In this document: positions 1-7,069 of the stretch, in pieces
Layout: each line of letters opens with the position of its first letter
Position numbering within the stretch: position 1 is the first letter of the stretch
DNA from: Treponema sp.
GTDB lineage: Bacteria > Spirochaetota > Spirochaetia > Treponematales > Breznakiellaceae
Length of the DNA stretch: 22,156 bases
NCBI GenBank assembly: GCA_031270205.1
Contig: JAISYA010000141.1
Span: forward strand, 1-22,156
Direction: 5' to 3'
Made by a program: the position numbers and the translations under genes
The notes under the pieces: model-generated
What the model saw: the letters and a program-made list of their open reading frames with translations, nothing else
What the model was told of the DNA's origin: nothing
The model's database searches: none

Positions 1-626
1 TCCCGCAAATTCTTTATGGCAAAATAGGTTTTGCGTATCTCTTCTTCCAGAAAAGCGTTGAGAATTTTGAAGATAGCCAGGAAGAGGTTATTGTTCCCTT
101 CCCGGATTATGATGGTATGAAAATTGTAATCCGCCAGGCTCAGCTTCTTTATGGAATTTTCGCTCAAAGCGGTTTTCATGTTTTTCACTTCCATTTCCAG
201 GGCCTCTATAACAGACCGGTACGATGACGGTTTTTGTATATATTTTGTTATAAATGTGAGAAAGGCTGCCTCTTCAATAATCTGCCGCAGTTCGAGAATC
301 TCCCACATGTCATCTGATCCCAGGAGCAAAGACCAGGAAATCGCCTCTGTGGAAATTTGGGAACGGTCGCAGAGAAAAGTTCCCTTGGGAACCCGTGATT
401 CAAGAATGCCCAGGTGCTGGAATATTTTGATTGCCTCCCGAATGGAGGAACGGCCTATCCCGAAATGTCCGGCCAGTTCCTGTTCGGTGGGAATTTTATC
501 ACCGGGCTTGTAAAAACCCGATGTGATAAGTTCCCGGATTTTTTCCATTGCCTGGGCCACTACGGTTTTTTGCTGAATCTGCTCACGTTCCAGAGGAAGG
601 GATTTGATCAGGTTGTTTTTTTTCAT
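1..626 (-). CDS. GntR-family transcriptional regulator, FadR subfamily (partial, C-terminus beyond window)
   Basis: I translated this frame from the minus strand; it runs off the left edge after about 208 codons, so perhaps 20-40 residues are missing compared with the usual 230-250. Residues about 20-85 form a GntR winged helix (KPGDKIPTEQELAGHFGIGRS then SIREAI), and residues about 105-208 look like the all-helical FCD effector domain, with an N-terminal acidic helix and the DYNFH...GNN segment that usually helps bind a metal or carboxylate ligand. FadR-type regulators usually control uptake or catabolism of organic acids and sugars; the target here is unknown because the downstream genes are outside the window. 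The start ATG is the first in frame after a stop; an AGAGGG sequence lies only 1-2 bases before it and AAGGA lies about 12 bases further upstream, so the ribosome site is not ideal. It follows the membrane protein gene by 76 bases in the same direction. Confidence 0.85.
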   Translation of the reverse strand, partial: MKKNNLIKSLPLEREQIQQKTVVAQAMEKIRELITSGFYKPGDKIPTEQELAGHFGIGRSSIREAIKIFQHLGILESRVPKGTFLCDRSQISTEAISWSLLLGSDDMWEILELRQIIEEAAFLTFITKYIQKPSSYRSVIEALEMEVKNMKTALSENSIKKLSLADYNFHTIIIREGNNNLFLAIFKILNAFLEEEIRKTYFAIKNLR

Positions 627-702
627 TCCCTCTGTTTTTCCTTAACCTGATGTCTCCATTATCAGAGTCCTTCCAAAACCCGCGGGATCGCCGGGTGTCT
701 GT

Positions 703-1995
703 TCAGGAGCGCTGCGTTTTTTGAGAAGCAACGAAGGCCCGGTATTTATCGGGGTCGCTCTTGAAGGCCACGATGTGAGAGACGGGGTCGCTTAAAGCCC
801 GCTCCAGCGCTTCACCTGCCTCGAGCATCAGCCGCCCGGCGTCAACAAGGCGTCCCGCGCGGGAAGAGATGCCCATACAGAGATCCTTCTTTGCCTTGAG
901 ATACACCGGATATTCTTCCATAACACGGTTGTGGAATTCATCGGCTTTCGCGAACCCTGTTTCCAGATTGATATTGGGGTAGATCACCGCCAGGCCCTGT
1001 TCCCCCCGCTCAAAGATCAGGTCCCTCAGCGTGAAGAAACGCGCCGCGTCCTCGGCGAACTGTTTGTAAAAATCATCTCCCTGAAATCCCAAATCAATAA
1101 TTTCCATCACGATAAAAACCAGGTCCTGTTCGGCCGACGCGCAGCGGTGCAGTTCCGACTCAAGCCGGTCCTCCGTGTACGCCTCCCAGCCGACGCCGCT
1201 CCGGGGCGAATAAGGCCCCTTGAGGGGCGCGGCGCTTTCCGCATCCTGTTCCCCTTCATCGGCGGGCGGTTCGCTGAAATCATCCTCCGGCAGCGGCGGA
1301 AGCTCAAACTCTTGAGGAGCTTGAGCGGCGGCTTGCGGCGCGGGAGGCGACGACTCCCCGGAAAACGCGGTTCCGGTTTCGCCGGCAGGCTCCGCCGCCC
1401 GGTCTTCCGCGTCAAAAGACGGCGTGTAACGGCGCTTCCCCGCGGATTTGCCGAGGAGCGATTCCATAAGCAGGGTGAAAAAGGCCAGCACGAGGCCCGC
1501 CAACACCAGGATTAGGGTTTGCTTCAAAATGCCGGTAAGGATACGGTAATCCACAGCGCTTGCCACGGCCTGTATGTTCACATTCCGCAGGCCCGCGATA
1601 TGCAGTGGCTGGTACAGGGACTGGCTTAAAAAATCAAAGCGGCTCCTGAAGCGGGGGGAATTGTTTACCCAGTTGACCGCCTTTCCCTGTTCCCGCTCAA
1701 AGGCGTATTCCCCGTTGGGGCCGGTGATGATAATCGCCTCCAGAGTGGCGCTCATAGTCAGGGCGTCGGTAATGGTTTCAACAAAAGGCTCGTCCATAAA
1801 ACCGAGTACTCCCGCCGAGGAAGCAAGATCGGCAATGTCGAAGAATTCCTTTTCCGCAACGGCGCGGCGCTGTTCAACGTTGAGATAGATTCTCAGCACC
1901 GCGGAAACCAGGGCCGCGACATAGACGACGATACAAATCGCGGCTATCACGACGCTTATAATCGAAGTTTTATTGGAAACGTTCTTTTGCTGCAT
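703..1995 (-). CDS. two-pass membrane protein with periplasmic sensor region and degenerate GGDEF-like domain
   Basis: 430 residues. A first membrane helix spans about 11-34, an extracytoplasmic region about 35-152, and a second helix about 153-178. A low-complexity linker rich in Pro, Glu and Ala follows (about 190-265), then a cytoplasmic domain at about 270-420. The order helix-sensor-helix-cytoplasmic domain is that of membrane signalling proteins. The last domain resembles the diguanylate cyclase fold in its pattern (the strand DLVFIVMEI, then FFTLRDLIFERGEQGLAVIYP, then LCMGISSRAGRLVDAGRLMLEAGEALERAL), but I see no GGDEF/GGEEF active-site loop, so cyclase activity is unlikely. The family assignment is inference from pattern only. 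A TATAAT box ends five bases before the ATG and no ribosome binding site is visible. It is divergent from the Memo-family gene. Confidence 0.75.
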   Translation of the reverse strand: MQQKNVSNKTSIISVVIAAICIVVYVAALVSAVLRIYLNVEQRRAVAEKEFFDIADLASSAGVLGFMDEPFVETITDALTMSATLEAIIITGPNGEYAFEREQGKAVNWVNNSPRFRSRFDFLSQSLYQPLHIAGLRNVNIQAVASAVDYRILTGILKQTLILVLAGLVLAFFTLLMESLLGKSAGKRRYTPSFDAEDRAAEPAGETGTAFSGESSPPAPQAAAQAPQEFELPPLPEDDFSEPPADEGEQDAESAAPLKGPYSPRSGVGWEAYTEDRLESELHRCASAEQDLVFIVMEIIDLGFQGDDFYKQFAEDAARFFTLRDLIFERGEQGLAVIYPNINLETGFAKADEFHNRVMEEYPVYLKAKKDLCMGISSRAGRLVDAGRLMLEAGEALERALSDPVSHIVAFKSDPDKYRAFVASQKTQRS

Positions 1996-2000
1996 AGGGT

Positions 2001-2006
2001 ATTATA
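2001..2006 (-). promoter_or_regulatory. -10 box (TATAAT) directly before the GGDEF-like gene
   Basis: On the minus strand TATAAT is followed by only five bases and then the ATG at 1995. Initiation six to eight bases after a -10 box would place the transcript start on or next to the A of the start codon, giving a leaderless message. No convincing -35 box was found at 17-18 bases, which lowers confidence. Confidence 0.45.
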
Positions 2007-2051
2007 TACATATTCGGTATGTTTCTGCTAGAATCAAATGAGGTAATTGTG

Positions 2052-2879
2052 ATGAATTTACGAGAATTTTCCCTGCCGGCGGGCTGGTACCCCCGTTCCG
2101 CCGCTGAAACAGAGCGGTTCCTGGCGCCTTTCGCCGCGCGGGAAGGCCGCTCCCGCGCCGCCATCGCCCCGCACGCGGGCTGGTTCTACTCGGGCCGCAT
2201 AGCCGCCGGGGCCGTGTCAAGCCTTGACCGGCAGGCGGAAACCGTGGCGGTTCTTGGCGGCCACCTCCCCGCAGGGACGCCGCCCCTTTTTGCCCTGGAA
2301 GACGCGGCGCGCACCCCCCTCGGCAATATGCCCATAGACGCGGAATTGCGGGAACCGCTGCTCAAAGAATTGAACGGAACGGAAGACCGCTGCCGCGACA
2401 ATACCGTTGAAGTACTCCTTCCCATGGTCCGCTTTTTCTTCCCCCGCGCCATGCTGCTCTGGGTCAGGCTTCCCGCGGAATTTTCAAGCTTTGAGGCGGG
2501 CAGGGCCCTTGCCCGCGCGGCGGAAAAACTGGGCAGGCGTCTTGCGGTAGCGGCCTCCACCGACTTGACCCATTACGGGGCGAGCTACGGCTTCGCGCCC
2601 AAAGGCAACGGCCCTTCCGCCCTGCGCTGGGTGCGCGAAGTGAACGACGCCGTTTTTATCCGCGCGGTGGAATCAAATGACCCCGCCGCCGTGCTTGAGC
2701 GGGCCGAACAGGACCGCTCAAGTTGTTCCGCCGGCGCGGTTTTGGGCGCGCTGGGCTTCGCCGCCGCGTCAGGCGCGCCCTCCCCCCGGCTCCTGGAATA
2801 CGCCACCAGCGCCGACGCCCCGGGCGGCGAAGGGGAGATTCCCGACTCCTTTGTGGGATACGCCGCCTTTACGTTTTAA
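2052..2879 (+). CDS. amrB: AmmeMemoRadiSam system protein B (Memo family)
   Basis: 275 residues, the usual size for Memo-like proteins (dioxygenase LigB-like fold). Conserved features seen: IAPHAGWFYSG (residues 38-48, with the metal-site His41), GGH at 69-71 where relatives often have GPNH, DNTVEVLLP (117-125), STDLTHYG (169-176, His174), and CSAGAVLGAL starting at Cys225. In related genomes this protein often goes with an AMMECR1 protein and a radical SAM enzyme; neither partner is in this window, so it stands alone here. Its bacterial function is not settled. I chose ATG 2052 over an upstream in-frame ATG at 2019 because GAGG at 2039-2043 lies a proper distance before it; an in-frame GTG at 2049 is also possible. 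No signal peptide, so probably cytoplasmic. Confidence 0.85.
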   Translation: MNLREFSLPAGWYPRSAAETERFLAPFAAREGRSRAAIAPHAGWFYSGRIAAGAVSSLDRQAETVAVLGGHLPAGTPPLFALEDAARTPLGNMPIDAELREPLLKELNGTEDRCRDNTVEVLLPMVRFFFPRAMLLWVRLPAEFSSFEAGRALARAAEKLGRRLAVAASTDLTHYGASYGFAPKGNGPSALRWVREVNDAVFIRAVESNDPAAVLERAEQDRSSCSAGAVLGALGFAAASGAPSPRLLEYATSADAPGGEGEIPDSFVGYAAFTF

Positions 2880-3025
2880 CGCTGCTGCCCTGCCTGTCCG
2901 CCGATTCCCCTGGTGTAGTATTCGCGTATGGTTTCCACGGACTGCAGAATCGCCCTTGTTGATATTTTGCCGTATGCTGGAGTTGCTTGATATTCACGCT
3001 TAAAATTGACCGTAACTCTTCCCCG
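2876..3025 (-). pseudogene. possible decayed 3' end of a gene
   Basis: This lies in the gap between the Memo-family gene and the LacI gene. An open minus-strand frame of 49 codons has no ATG start and stops just upstream of it in the same frame, yet it reads like real protein: RVTVNFKREYQATPAYGKI and then ILQSVETIREYYTRGIG, with amphipathic helical character and G/C-rich third positions in its second half. It overlaps the end of the Memo-family gene by four bases. I do not recognise the family. It may be the remnant of a truncated gene, or chance. The rest of 2880-3097 shows nothing else I can name. Confidence 0.3.
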
Positions 3026-3097
3026 TCAGCCATTGTCATCCTAATCCTAAGCTCCACATTGGACTTTCTTCCCGTGCGCCCCTCGTACCTTCCGCGG

Positions 3098-4117
3098 TCA
3101 GGCGGTCCCCGGCGCCGCCGTGCTTTCCCGCACAATCAGCGAAGGGGCTATCAGTTCCGGCGTCCGGGCGGAGCCGTTCTGCGTGAGTTTTTTGATCAGG
3201 TTGACCGCCTTGCGGGCGATACGGTCGTAGTGAATCGAAACGGTAGTGAGGGACACCTGATATTCCGCACCGGCGGAACTGTTACCGTAGCCGAGTACCG
3301 AAAGCTGCCGGGGCACGTGAATGCCCATCTCAAAGGCCCGGCGCAGGATACCGGCGGCAATGCTGTCGGACGCGGCGATGACGCCGGTAGGACCGCCGGC
3401 TTCAAGCAGGCTGTCCAGTCCTTCGCGTCCGAAGGCGGCGGTATTGGCGCCGAAAAGCACGGGCAGGGCCTCTCCGCCCATGCCTTTTTCTTCCAGGGCT
3501 TCCTCGACGCCCAGGAGCAGGTCCGAAACGGCGTAATTTTCCCTGGAACCCGCTATAAAGCCGATTCTGCGGTGCCCCAGCTCCAGGAGGTGCGAGGCCG
3601 CGAGAAAGCCTCCCCGTTTGTAATCCGGTATGACCGAGTTTGAGAGCAGGTGCGCGCCGGCGCCGGCCAGGGAACTGATCGGCGTGTCGCTCTCAAAAAC
3701 CATGTCGATATAAGCGCGGTAAAAGTCCTCGCCGAGGTTCGAGGGGTCAAAAATGACGCCGTCCACGCCCCGGTGCAGCATTTCCTGTATCGCTTCCAGA
3801 CAGGAATCGCCGTCGCTTTCGGGAAGGGAAATGCCCAGACTGTAGCCGGCGTTTCGGCAGGCCCGCTCTATCGAGGAAACAAGGTTGGCAAAGTAGTAAG
3901 AAGTCCCTCTGGGGATGACCAGGCCGATGAGGTTGCTTTTTTTGGTGGAAAGGCTCACGGCAACCTGGTTGGGGCTGTAATTCAGCTCCTGGGCGGCGCT
4001 TTCGATGATTTGCCGTGTTTTTTCGGGGATTCGATTCTCTTTTTTGTTCAGCACCAGCGAAATAGTGGTGATCGACAGTCCGGTCCTCTTCGCAATATCC
4101 TTTATAGTGACACCCAT
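3098..4117 (-). CDS. LacI-family transcriptional repressor
   Basis: 339 residues, typical for the family. The N-terminal helix-turn-helix is clear (TIKDIAKRTGLSITTISLVLN, residues 4-24), followed by the hinge helix region (YSPNQVAVSLSTKK) and a periplasmic-binding-protein-like effector domain starting at NLIGLVIP. The ATG follows GAGGTCGAA, a good ribosome site. It is transcribed away from the hydrolase-tct-cit operon; the 301-base region between them contains both promoters and two matching operators. The likely role is repression of the operon and of itself, relieved by a small ligand. The effector could be a tricarboxylate or an esterified substrate, but LacI effector domains more often bind sugars, so the ligand is unknown. 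Confidence 0.92.
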   Translation of the reverse strand: MGVTIKDIAKRTGLSITTISLVLNKKENRIPEKTRQIIESAAQELNYSPNQVAVSLSTKKSNLIGLVIPRGTSYYFANLVSSIERACRNAGYSLGISLPESDGDSCLEAIQEMLHRGVDGVIFDPSNLGEDFYRAYIDMVFESDTPISSLAGAGAHLLSNSVIPDYKRGGFLAASHLLELGHRRIGFIAGSRENYAVSDLLLGVEEALEEKGMGGEALPVLFGANTAAFGREGLDSLLEAGGPTGVIAASDSIAAGILRRAFEMGIHVPRQLSVLGYGNSSAGAEYQVSLTTVSIHYDRIARKAVNLIKKLTQNGSARTPELIAPSLIVRESTAAPGTA

Positions 4118-4136
4118 TTCGACCTCGTTTTTGTTT

Positions 4137-4154
4137 TGCGAAAGCGCTTTACCA
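4137..4154. promoter_or_regulatory. LacI-type operator O1
   Basis: Contains the palindrome AAAGCGCTTT (4141-4150). Read on the minus strand it is TGGTAAAGCGCTTTCGCA, with the central CG typical of LacI/GalR operators. It overlaps the predicted start of the LacI transcript. It matches O2 at 13 of 14 positions in TGGTAAARCGCTTT. Confidence 0.8.
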
Positions 4155-4155
4155 T

Positions 4156-4184
4156 ACTATATACCGTTCTTTTCAATATGGCAA
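4156..4184 (-). promoter_or_regulatory. promoter of the LacI gene
   Basis: On the minus strand TTGCCA (4184-4179) and TATAGT (4161-4156) are separated by exactly 17 bases. The LacI-type operator begins two bases downstream of the -10 box, so it covers the expected transcript start: an arrangement for autorepression. Confidence 0.75.
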
Positions 4185-4235
4185 GAAAATTTTCGTGACT
4201 TTATAAATAAAATGCACAATTTTCAAATATTTTAC

Positions 4236-4264
4236 TTGACAAAGGTCGCTGCATAATCTTATAT
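4236..4264 (+). promoter_or_regulatory. promoter of the hydrolase-tct-cit operon
   Basis: TTGACA at 4236-4241 and TTATAT at 4259-4264 with a 17-base spacer: near-consensus housekeeping sigma factor promoter. The operator O2 starts seven bases after the -10 box, at the expected transcription start. Confidence 0.8.
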
Positions 4265-4270
4265 TATAAA

Positions 4271-4288
4271 TGGTAAAACGCTTTATCA
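4271..4288. promoter_or_regulatory. LacI-type operator O2
   Basis: TGGTAAAACGCTTTATCA, the same core as O1 with one change. It lies over the expected transcript start of the operon, so bound repressor would block initiation. O1 and O2 centres are about 134 bases apart, a distance compatible with looping, though looping itself is inference. Confidence 0.8.
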
Positions 4289-4323
4289 TTCTGCGTTCCT
4301 GTGGAGAATAATATATTGTTAGG

Positions 4324-4361
4324 TGAGCCTGTTCCAAAACTTCGGTTTTGGAACAGGCTCA
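4324..4361 (+). repeat. 17-bp perfect hairpin with C(UUCG)G tetraloop in the operon leader
   Basis: TGAGCCTGTTCCAAAAC pairs perfectly with its complement across the loop TTCG at 4341-4344, which is closed by a C-G pair, the extra-stable tetraloop type. AGGTGA occurs on both sides (4321-4326 and 4361-4366) as a direct repeat. There is no T-run afterwards, so it is not an ordinary terminator. It may be a small mobile or repetitive palindromic element, or an RNA control or processing element. The rest of the 301-base gap 4118-4418 holds the two promoters, the two operators and a second hairpin. Confidence 0.85.
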
Positions 4362-4365
4362 GGTG

Positions 4366-4390
4366 ATTTCAAAACGGTTAATTTTGAAAT
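4366..4390 (+). repeat. second leader hairpin
   Basis: ATTTCAAAA pairs with TTTTGAAAT across the seven-base loop CGGTTAA. It lies between the tetraloop hairpin and the start codon at 4419. The stem is A/T-rich and weaker than the first hairpin; function unknown. Confidence 0.5.
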
Positions 4391-4418
4391 TAACTTTTTG
4401 ATTTAGGTTTATCGGTAT

Positions 4419-5219
4419 ATGAAAATTGACGTATTTCAGACCAGATTGACGCCTTTTGACCGGGATGTTACTTTCCGGGTTATGACCCCCGACGGCTACG
4501 AGGAAGGGGATCGGTTGTATCCGGTACTGTACATGAACGATGGTCAGGATATTTTCCGTGACGAGGACAGCTTTTCCGGCCACAGCATACGCTATACCGC
4601 TTATTACTCCGATTATTCCCGCTTCCTGCCCCAGATAATCATCGTCGGCATCGACTGTCCGTCAACAAACCGGGAGCGAAGTATCCAGTACGCCCCCTAT
4701 ACCAAACATTTCGATATTCCCGAATGGAGTTCATACGAAGCCGATGTTGCCGGGACCGGCAGGGAGTACCTTGATTGGATGGTAGAAGAACTAAAACCCT
4801 GGGTCGACGAGAATTACCGGACCAAGAAGCAGGGGGCCTACACCGGTCTGGGAGGCTTCAGCAGCGGCACCCTCATCTCAACATACGGAGTGCTCATGTA
4901 TCCTGAAGCCTTTTCCCGCTTGTTATGTATCAGCGGTTCCTTTTATAACTGGATGGACTGCCTTGATAAAACGCTGGAGCAGGCGAATCTGGACCATATA
5001 AAGTACATATACCTTGACGTAAGTACCAATGAGCAGGGAAGGCTCACCACAGCCGAACAGTTTGTAGAAGGGACCAGAATGATGTACGAACGTTTTGCCA
5101 AATGCGGTTTTGACGAAACCCAGCTCAAATACCGCCTTTTGAAAGGCCTGACCCACAGCCAGGGGGGATGGCGGCTGCGTTTTCCCGACGCAGTGCGGTG
5201 GATTTTTCGCGATCTGTAG
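4419..5219 (+). CDS. alpha/beta hydrolase, putative esterase (Esterase D / enterochelin esterase-like family)
   Basis: 266 residues without a signal peptide, so probably cytoplasmic. The nucleophile elbow is GGFSSG (residues 145-150, Ser148), the probable acid is Asp200 in YIYLDVSTNE, and the probable base is His246 in GLTHSQGG. The segment YPVLYMNDGQDIF (34-46) is typical of the putative-esterase family (relatives include enterochelin esterase Fes, S-formylglutathione hydrolase and feruloyl esterases). It is the first gene of the operon, directly behind O2 and the leader hairpins; the start has only a weak AGG about 11 bases upstream. Its position before a tricarboxylate transporter and citrate lyase suggests it hydrolyses an ester of the transported acid or a related compound. 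That substrate is inference. Confidence 0.85.
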   Translation: MKIDVFQTRLTPFDRDVTFRVMTPDGYEEGDRLYPVLYMNDGQDIFRDEDSFSGHSIRYTAYYSDYSRFLPQIIIVGIDCPSTNRERSIQYAPYTKHFDIPEWSSYEADVAGTGREYLDWMVEELKPWVDENYRTKKQGAYTGLGGFSSGTLISTYGVLMYPEAFSRLLCISGSFYNWMDCLDKTLEQANLDHIKYIYLDVSTNEQGRLTTAEQFVEGTRMMYERFAKCGFDETQLKYRLLKGLTHSQGGWRLRFPDAVRWIFRDL

Positions 5220-5222
5220 CCT

Positions 5223-5291
5223 GCCGGGTATACCCGGCCAAGGCTGTCGAGAGTCCCCGGACAGGGCGGTTCGTGCGCGGTTGGTGAACCG
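5223..5291 (+). repeat. cluster of inverted repeats between hydrolase gene and tctC
   Basis: The 147-base spacer holds a perfect 16-base palindrome GCCGGGTATACCCGGC at 5223-5238, then CTGTC/GACAG arms at 5244-5248 and 5260-5264, then CGGTTC/GAACCG arms at 5267-5272 and 5286-5291. None is followed by a T-run. They could partly attenuate transcription or protect the tctC end of a processed message. Confidence 0.5.
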
Positions 5292-5366
5292 TGGATGTGT
5301 ATTGTATACGTTATTCTTCTGTTAAGAAGAAAACGCATAAATTTTATTTCCATTTTGGAGGAAAAA

Positions 5367-6416
5367 ATGAGCTTGAAAAGAAGTGCCAGCATAACGCTTA
5401 TCGCGGCTTTGCTGGTCATCCTGAGCGCCGGTATGGTATTTGCCGGCGGCGGACAGCAGGGCGAAAGCCAGGCCGCATCCAGCGGTGAATGGAAGTGGCA
5501 GCGCAAGATAACCCTCGTGTGCCCCTGGGGCGTAGGCGGCGGCGCCGATGGGACGCTGAGGCCCCTGCAGCCGCTGCTTCAGGAAATTCTGGGAGTGCCG
5601 GTGGAAATTGTCAACGTGGAAGGCGCGGGCGGAGCCAACGGCATTGTCTTTGCCCAGAAACAGCCCGCGGACGGTTACACCTATGTATTGGCCACCCAGT
5701 CCATCATCCTGCTGGATCTTCAGAAGATCCTGCCCTTTGATTATCAGAAAGAACTGCAGCCTGTGGCCAAGCTGGTTCATTCTACCAACCTGTTGACTTC
5801 TTCAAAGAAATTCCAGGCCGGCAAGTACAGCAACTTCCAGGAAATGATCGCCTACGCCAAGGCCCATCCCCAGGAACTCTCCTGCGGCATGCTCACCGCG
5901 ACCGGCCAGGACTCCGTTTCCATGAAACAGACCCTTGCCGCCGCCCTGGGCGTCAGCATCCCCGACGTTGACAAGTACATCAAGACCGTAAGCTACGGCG
6001 GCGGCGCCGAGCTTTCCGCGGCCATGGTCGGGGGGCACCTGTCGCTCGGCGTTTCCGGTTCCGAGGAAATCCAGGGTCTTATCCAGTCCGGCGACATTGT
6101 TCCCCTCATCGCCATGAGCGAAAACCGGGTATCCTCGGTTCCCAATGGTCCCTGCACCAAAGATCTGGGTATCAACTCCTTCGTGGGATCCTGGCGGGCC
6201 ATTTACGCCCGGACCAGTACCCCCCAGGCCGCGGTTGATTCCCTGGCGGCTGCCCTCAAGAAAGCGTGGGACAGTCCCTCTTACCAGGAATTCATGAAGA
6301 ACGCCGGTTACCTTGACCGGGCCGGTTATGCTACCAGGGCGGAAACCCAGGCCCTGGCTGCCAGCGAATACCAGATCTTTACGGGCTATCTGAAAGATAT
6401 AGGCATTCTTAAATAA
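5367..6416 (+). CDS. tctC: tripartite tricarboxylate transporter substrate-binding protein TctC
   Basis: 349 residues from ATG 5367, chosen because GGAGG lies at 5357-5361; the open frame extends 24 codons further upstream without a ribosome site. The signal peptide is a basic start (MSLKRS) plus a hydrophobic stretch (about 8-24), with cleavage likely after VFA at residue 26, leaving AGGGQQ-like spacer sequence. No lipobox cysteine is seen, so it is probably a soluble periplasmic protein. ITLVCPWGVGGGADGTLR (about 48-65) is the Bug/TctC ligand-loop region. It would deliver a di- or tricarboxylate to TctA/TctB. Bug proteins bind many different carboxylates, so citrate is suggested only by the citDEF neighbours. 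Confidence 0.93.
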   Translation: MSLKRSASITLIAALLVILSAGMVFAGGGQQGESQAASSGEWKWQRKITLVCPWGVGGGADGTLRPLQPLLQEILGVPVEIVNVEGAGGANGIVFAQKQPADGYTYVLATQSIILLDLQKILPFDYQKELQPVAKLVHSTNLLTSSKKFQAGKYSNFQEMIAYAKAHPQELSCGMLTATGQDSVSMKQTLAAALGVSIPDVDKYIKTVSYGGGAELSAAMVGGHLSLGVSGSEEIQGLIQSGDIVPLIAMSENRVSSVPNGPCTKDLGINSFVGSWRAIYARTSTPQAAVDSLAAALKKAWDSPSYQEFMKNAGYLDRAGYATRAETQALAASEYQIFTGYLKDIGILK

Positions 6417-6482
6417 GCTGCCGGGAAACTCCGCAGCCCGCAGCCTGCCGTAAAGCAGGTTCCCGCGCCCGGATTCTCCCAC

Positions 6483-6510
6483 AACCCCGGAAGAGGCTTC
6501 TTCCGGGGTT
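6483..6510 (+). terminator. tctC-tctB intercistronic hairpin (attenuator or stabiliser)
   Basis: AACCCCGGAAGA pairs perfectly with TCTTCCGGGGTT across the loop GGCT, giving a 12-bp stem. It is followed by TATATCC, not a true T-run. Its place after the binding-protein gene fits partial termination or 3' protection, which would give more TctC than membrane subunits. Confidence 0.6.
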
Positions 6511-6535
6511 TATATCCCCTGTAAGGTGGTACCAA

Positions 6536-7057
6536 GTGGCCTTAGAGTTACTATTCAACGTTATACTGTTTTTATTCTCCGGATTCTGTTTCTGGTACGT
6601 GGGCGCGACCATGCCGAAGTCCGCGGACAGCGAACTCGGCGCGGAACAGTGGCCCCAGACCCTGCTTTTTCTCCTGATGCTGGCGATCGCCTTTAATATT
6701 TACAAATTTTTCAAGACCCACAAAAAAGAAGAAATCACGGCGGCCTTTGTCGGGTTTTTCCCCGGTGTACTCCACTTCCTTAAAAGCAAACTTTTTATGG
6801 GTATGGTACTCCTTGTCCTTTTGGCTCTGCTGTATGAGCCGCTGGGCTTTCTGCTGACCAGCCTGTTTTTTTTGATCGGTTATGGTATACTCTTGGGCGA
6901 GCGGCGTCCCCGGATGCTGATTATCGCCGCGGTTGTCATTACCATGATATTGTACATCGGCTTCTCGGTGTTTTTGGGAGTCCTGCTCCCCCGTGGTTAT
7001 GTGCCTTTCCTGAGAAACGCGGCGCTGTTCCTGGAATCGATTTTCCAGTGGATATAA
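6536..7057 (+). CDS. tctB: tripartite tricarboxylate transporter small membrane subunit TctB
   Basis: 173 residues starting at GTG 6536, six bases after AAGGTGG. Hydrophobic helices are seen at about 5-25, 42-58, 83-103, 105-122 and 127-152; TctB proteins are usually described with four, so one of these may be a partial span. MPKSADSELGAEQWPQTLL (26-44) is typical of the first loop of the family. It pairs with TctA to form the membrane part of the secondary transporter. It is separated from tctA by 12 bases. Confidence 0.88.
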   Translation: MALELLFNVILFLFSGFCFWYVGATMPKSADSELGAEQWPQTLLFLLMLAIAFNIYKFFKTHKKEEITAAFVGFFPGVLHFLKSKLFMGMVLLVLLALLYEPLGFLLTSLFFLIGYGILLGERRPRMLIIAAVVITMILYIGFSVFLGVLLPRGYVPFLRNAALFLESIFQWI

Positions 7058-7069
7058 GGGAGGAAACCC

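Noticed and set aside
151..650. Plus-strand small frames at the left edge
   Set aside because: They are opposite the GntR regulator, whose minus-strand translation is clearly a real protein.
4324..4361. Intrinsic terminator for the LacI-operon leader
   Set aside because: The stem is strong but no T-run follows in either direction, so I list it as a repeat or hairpin instead.
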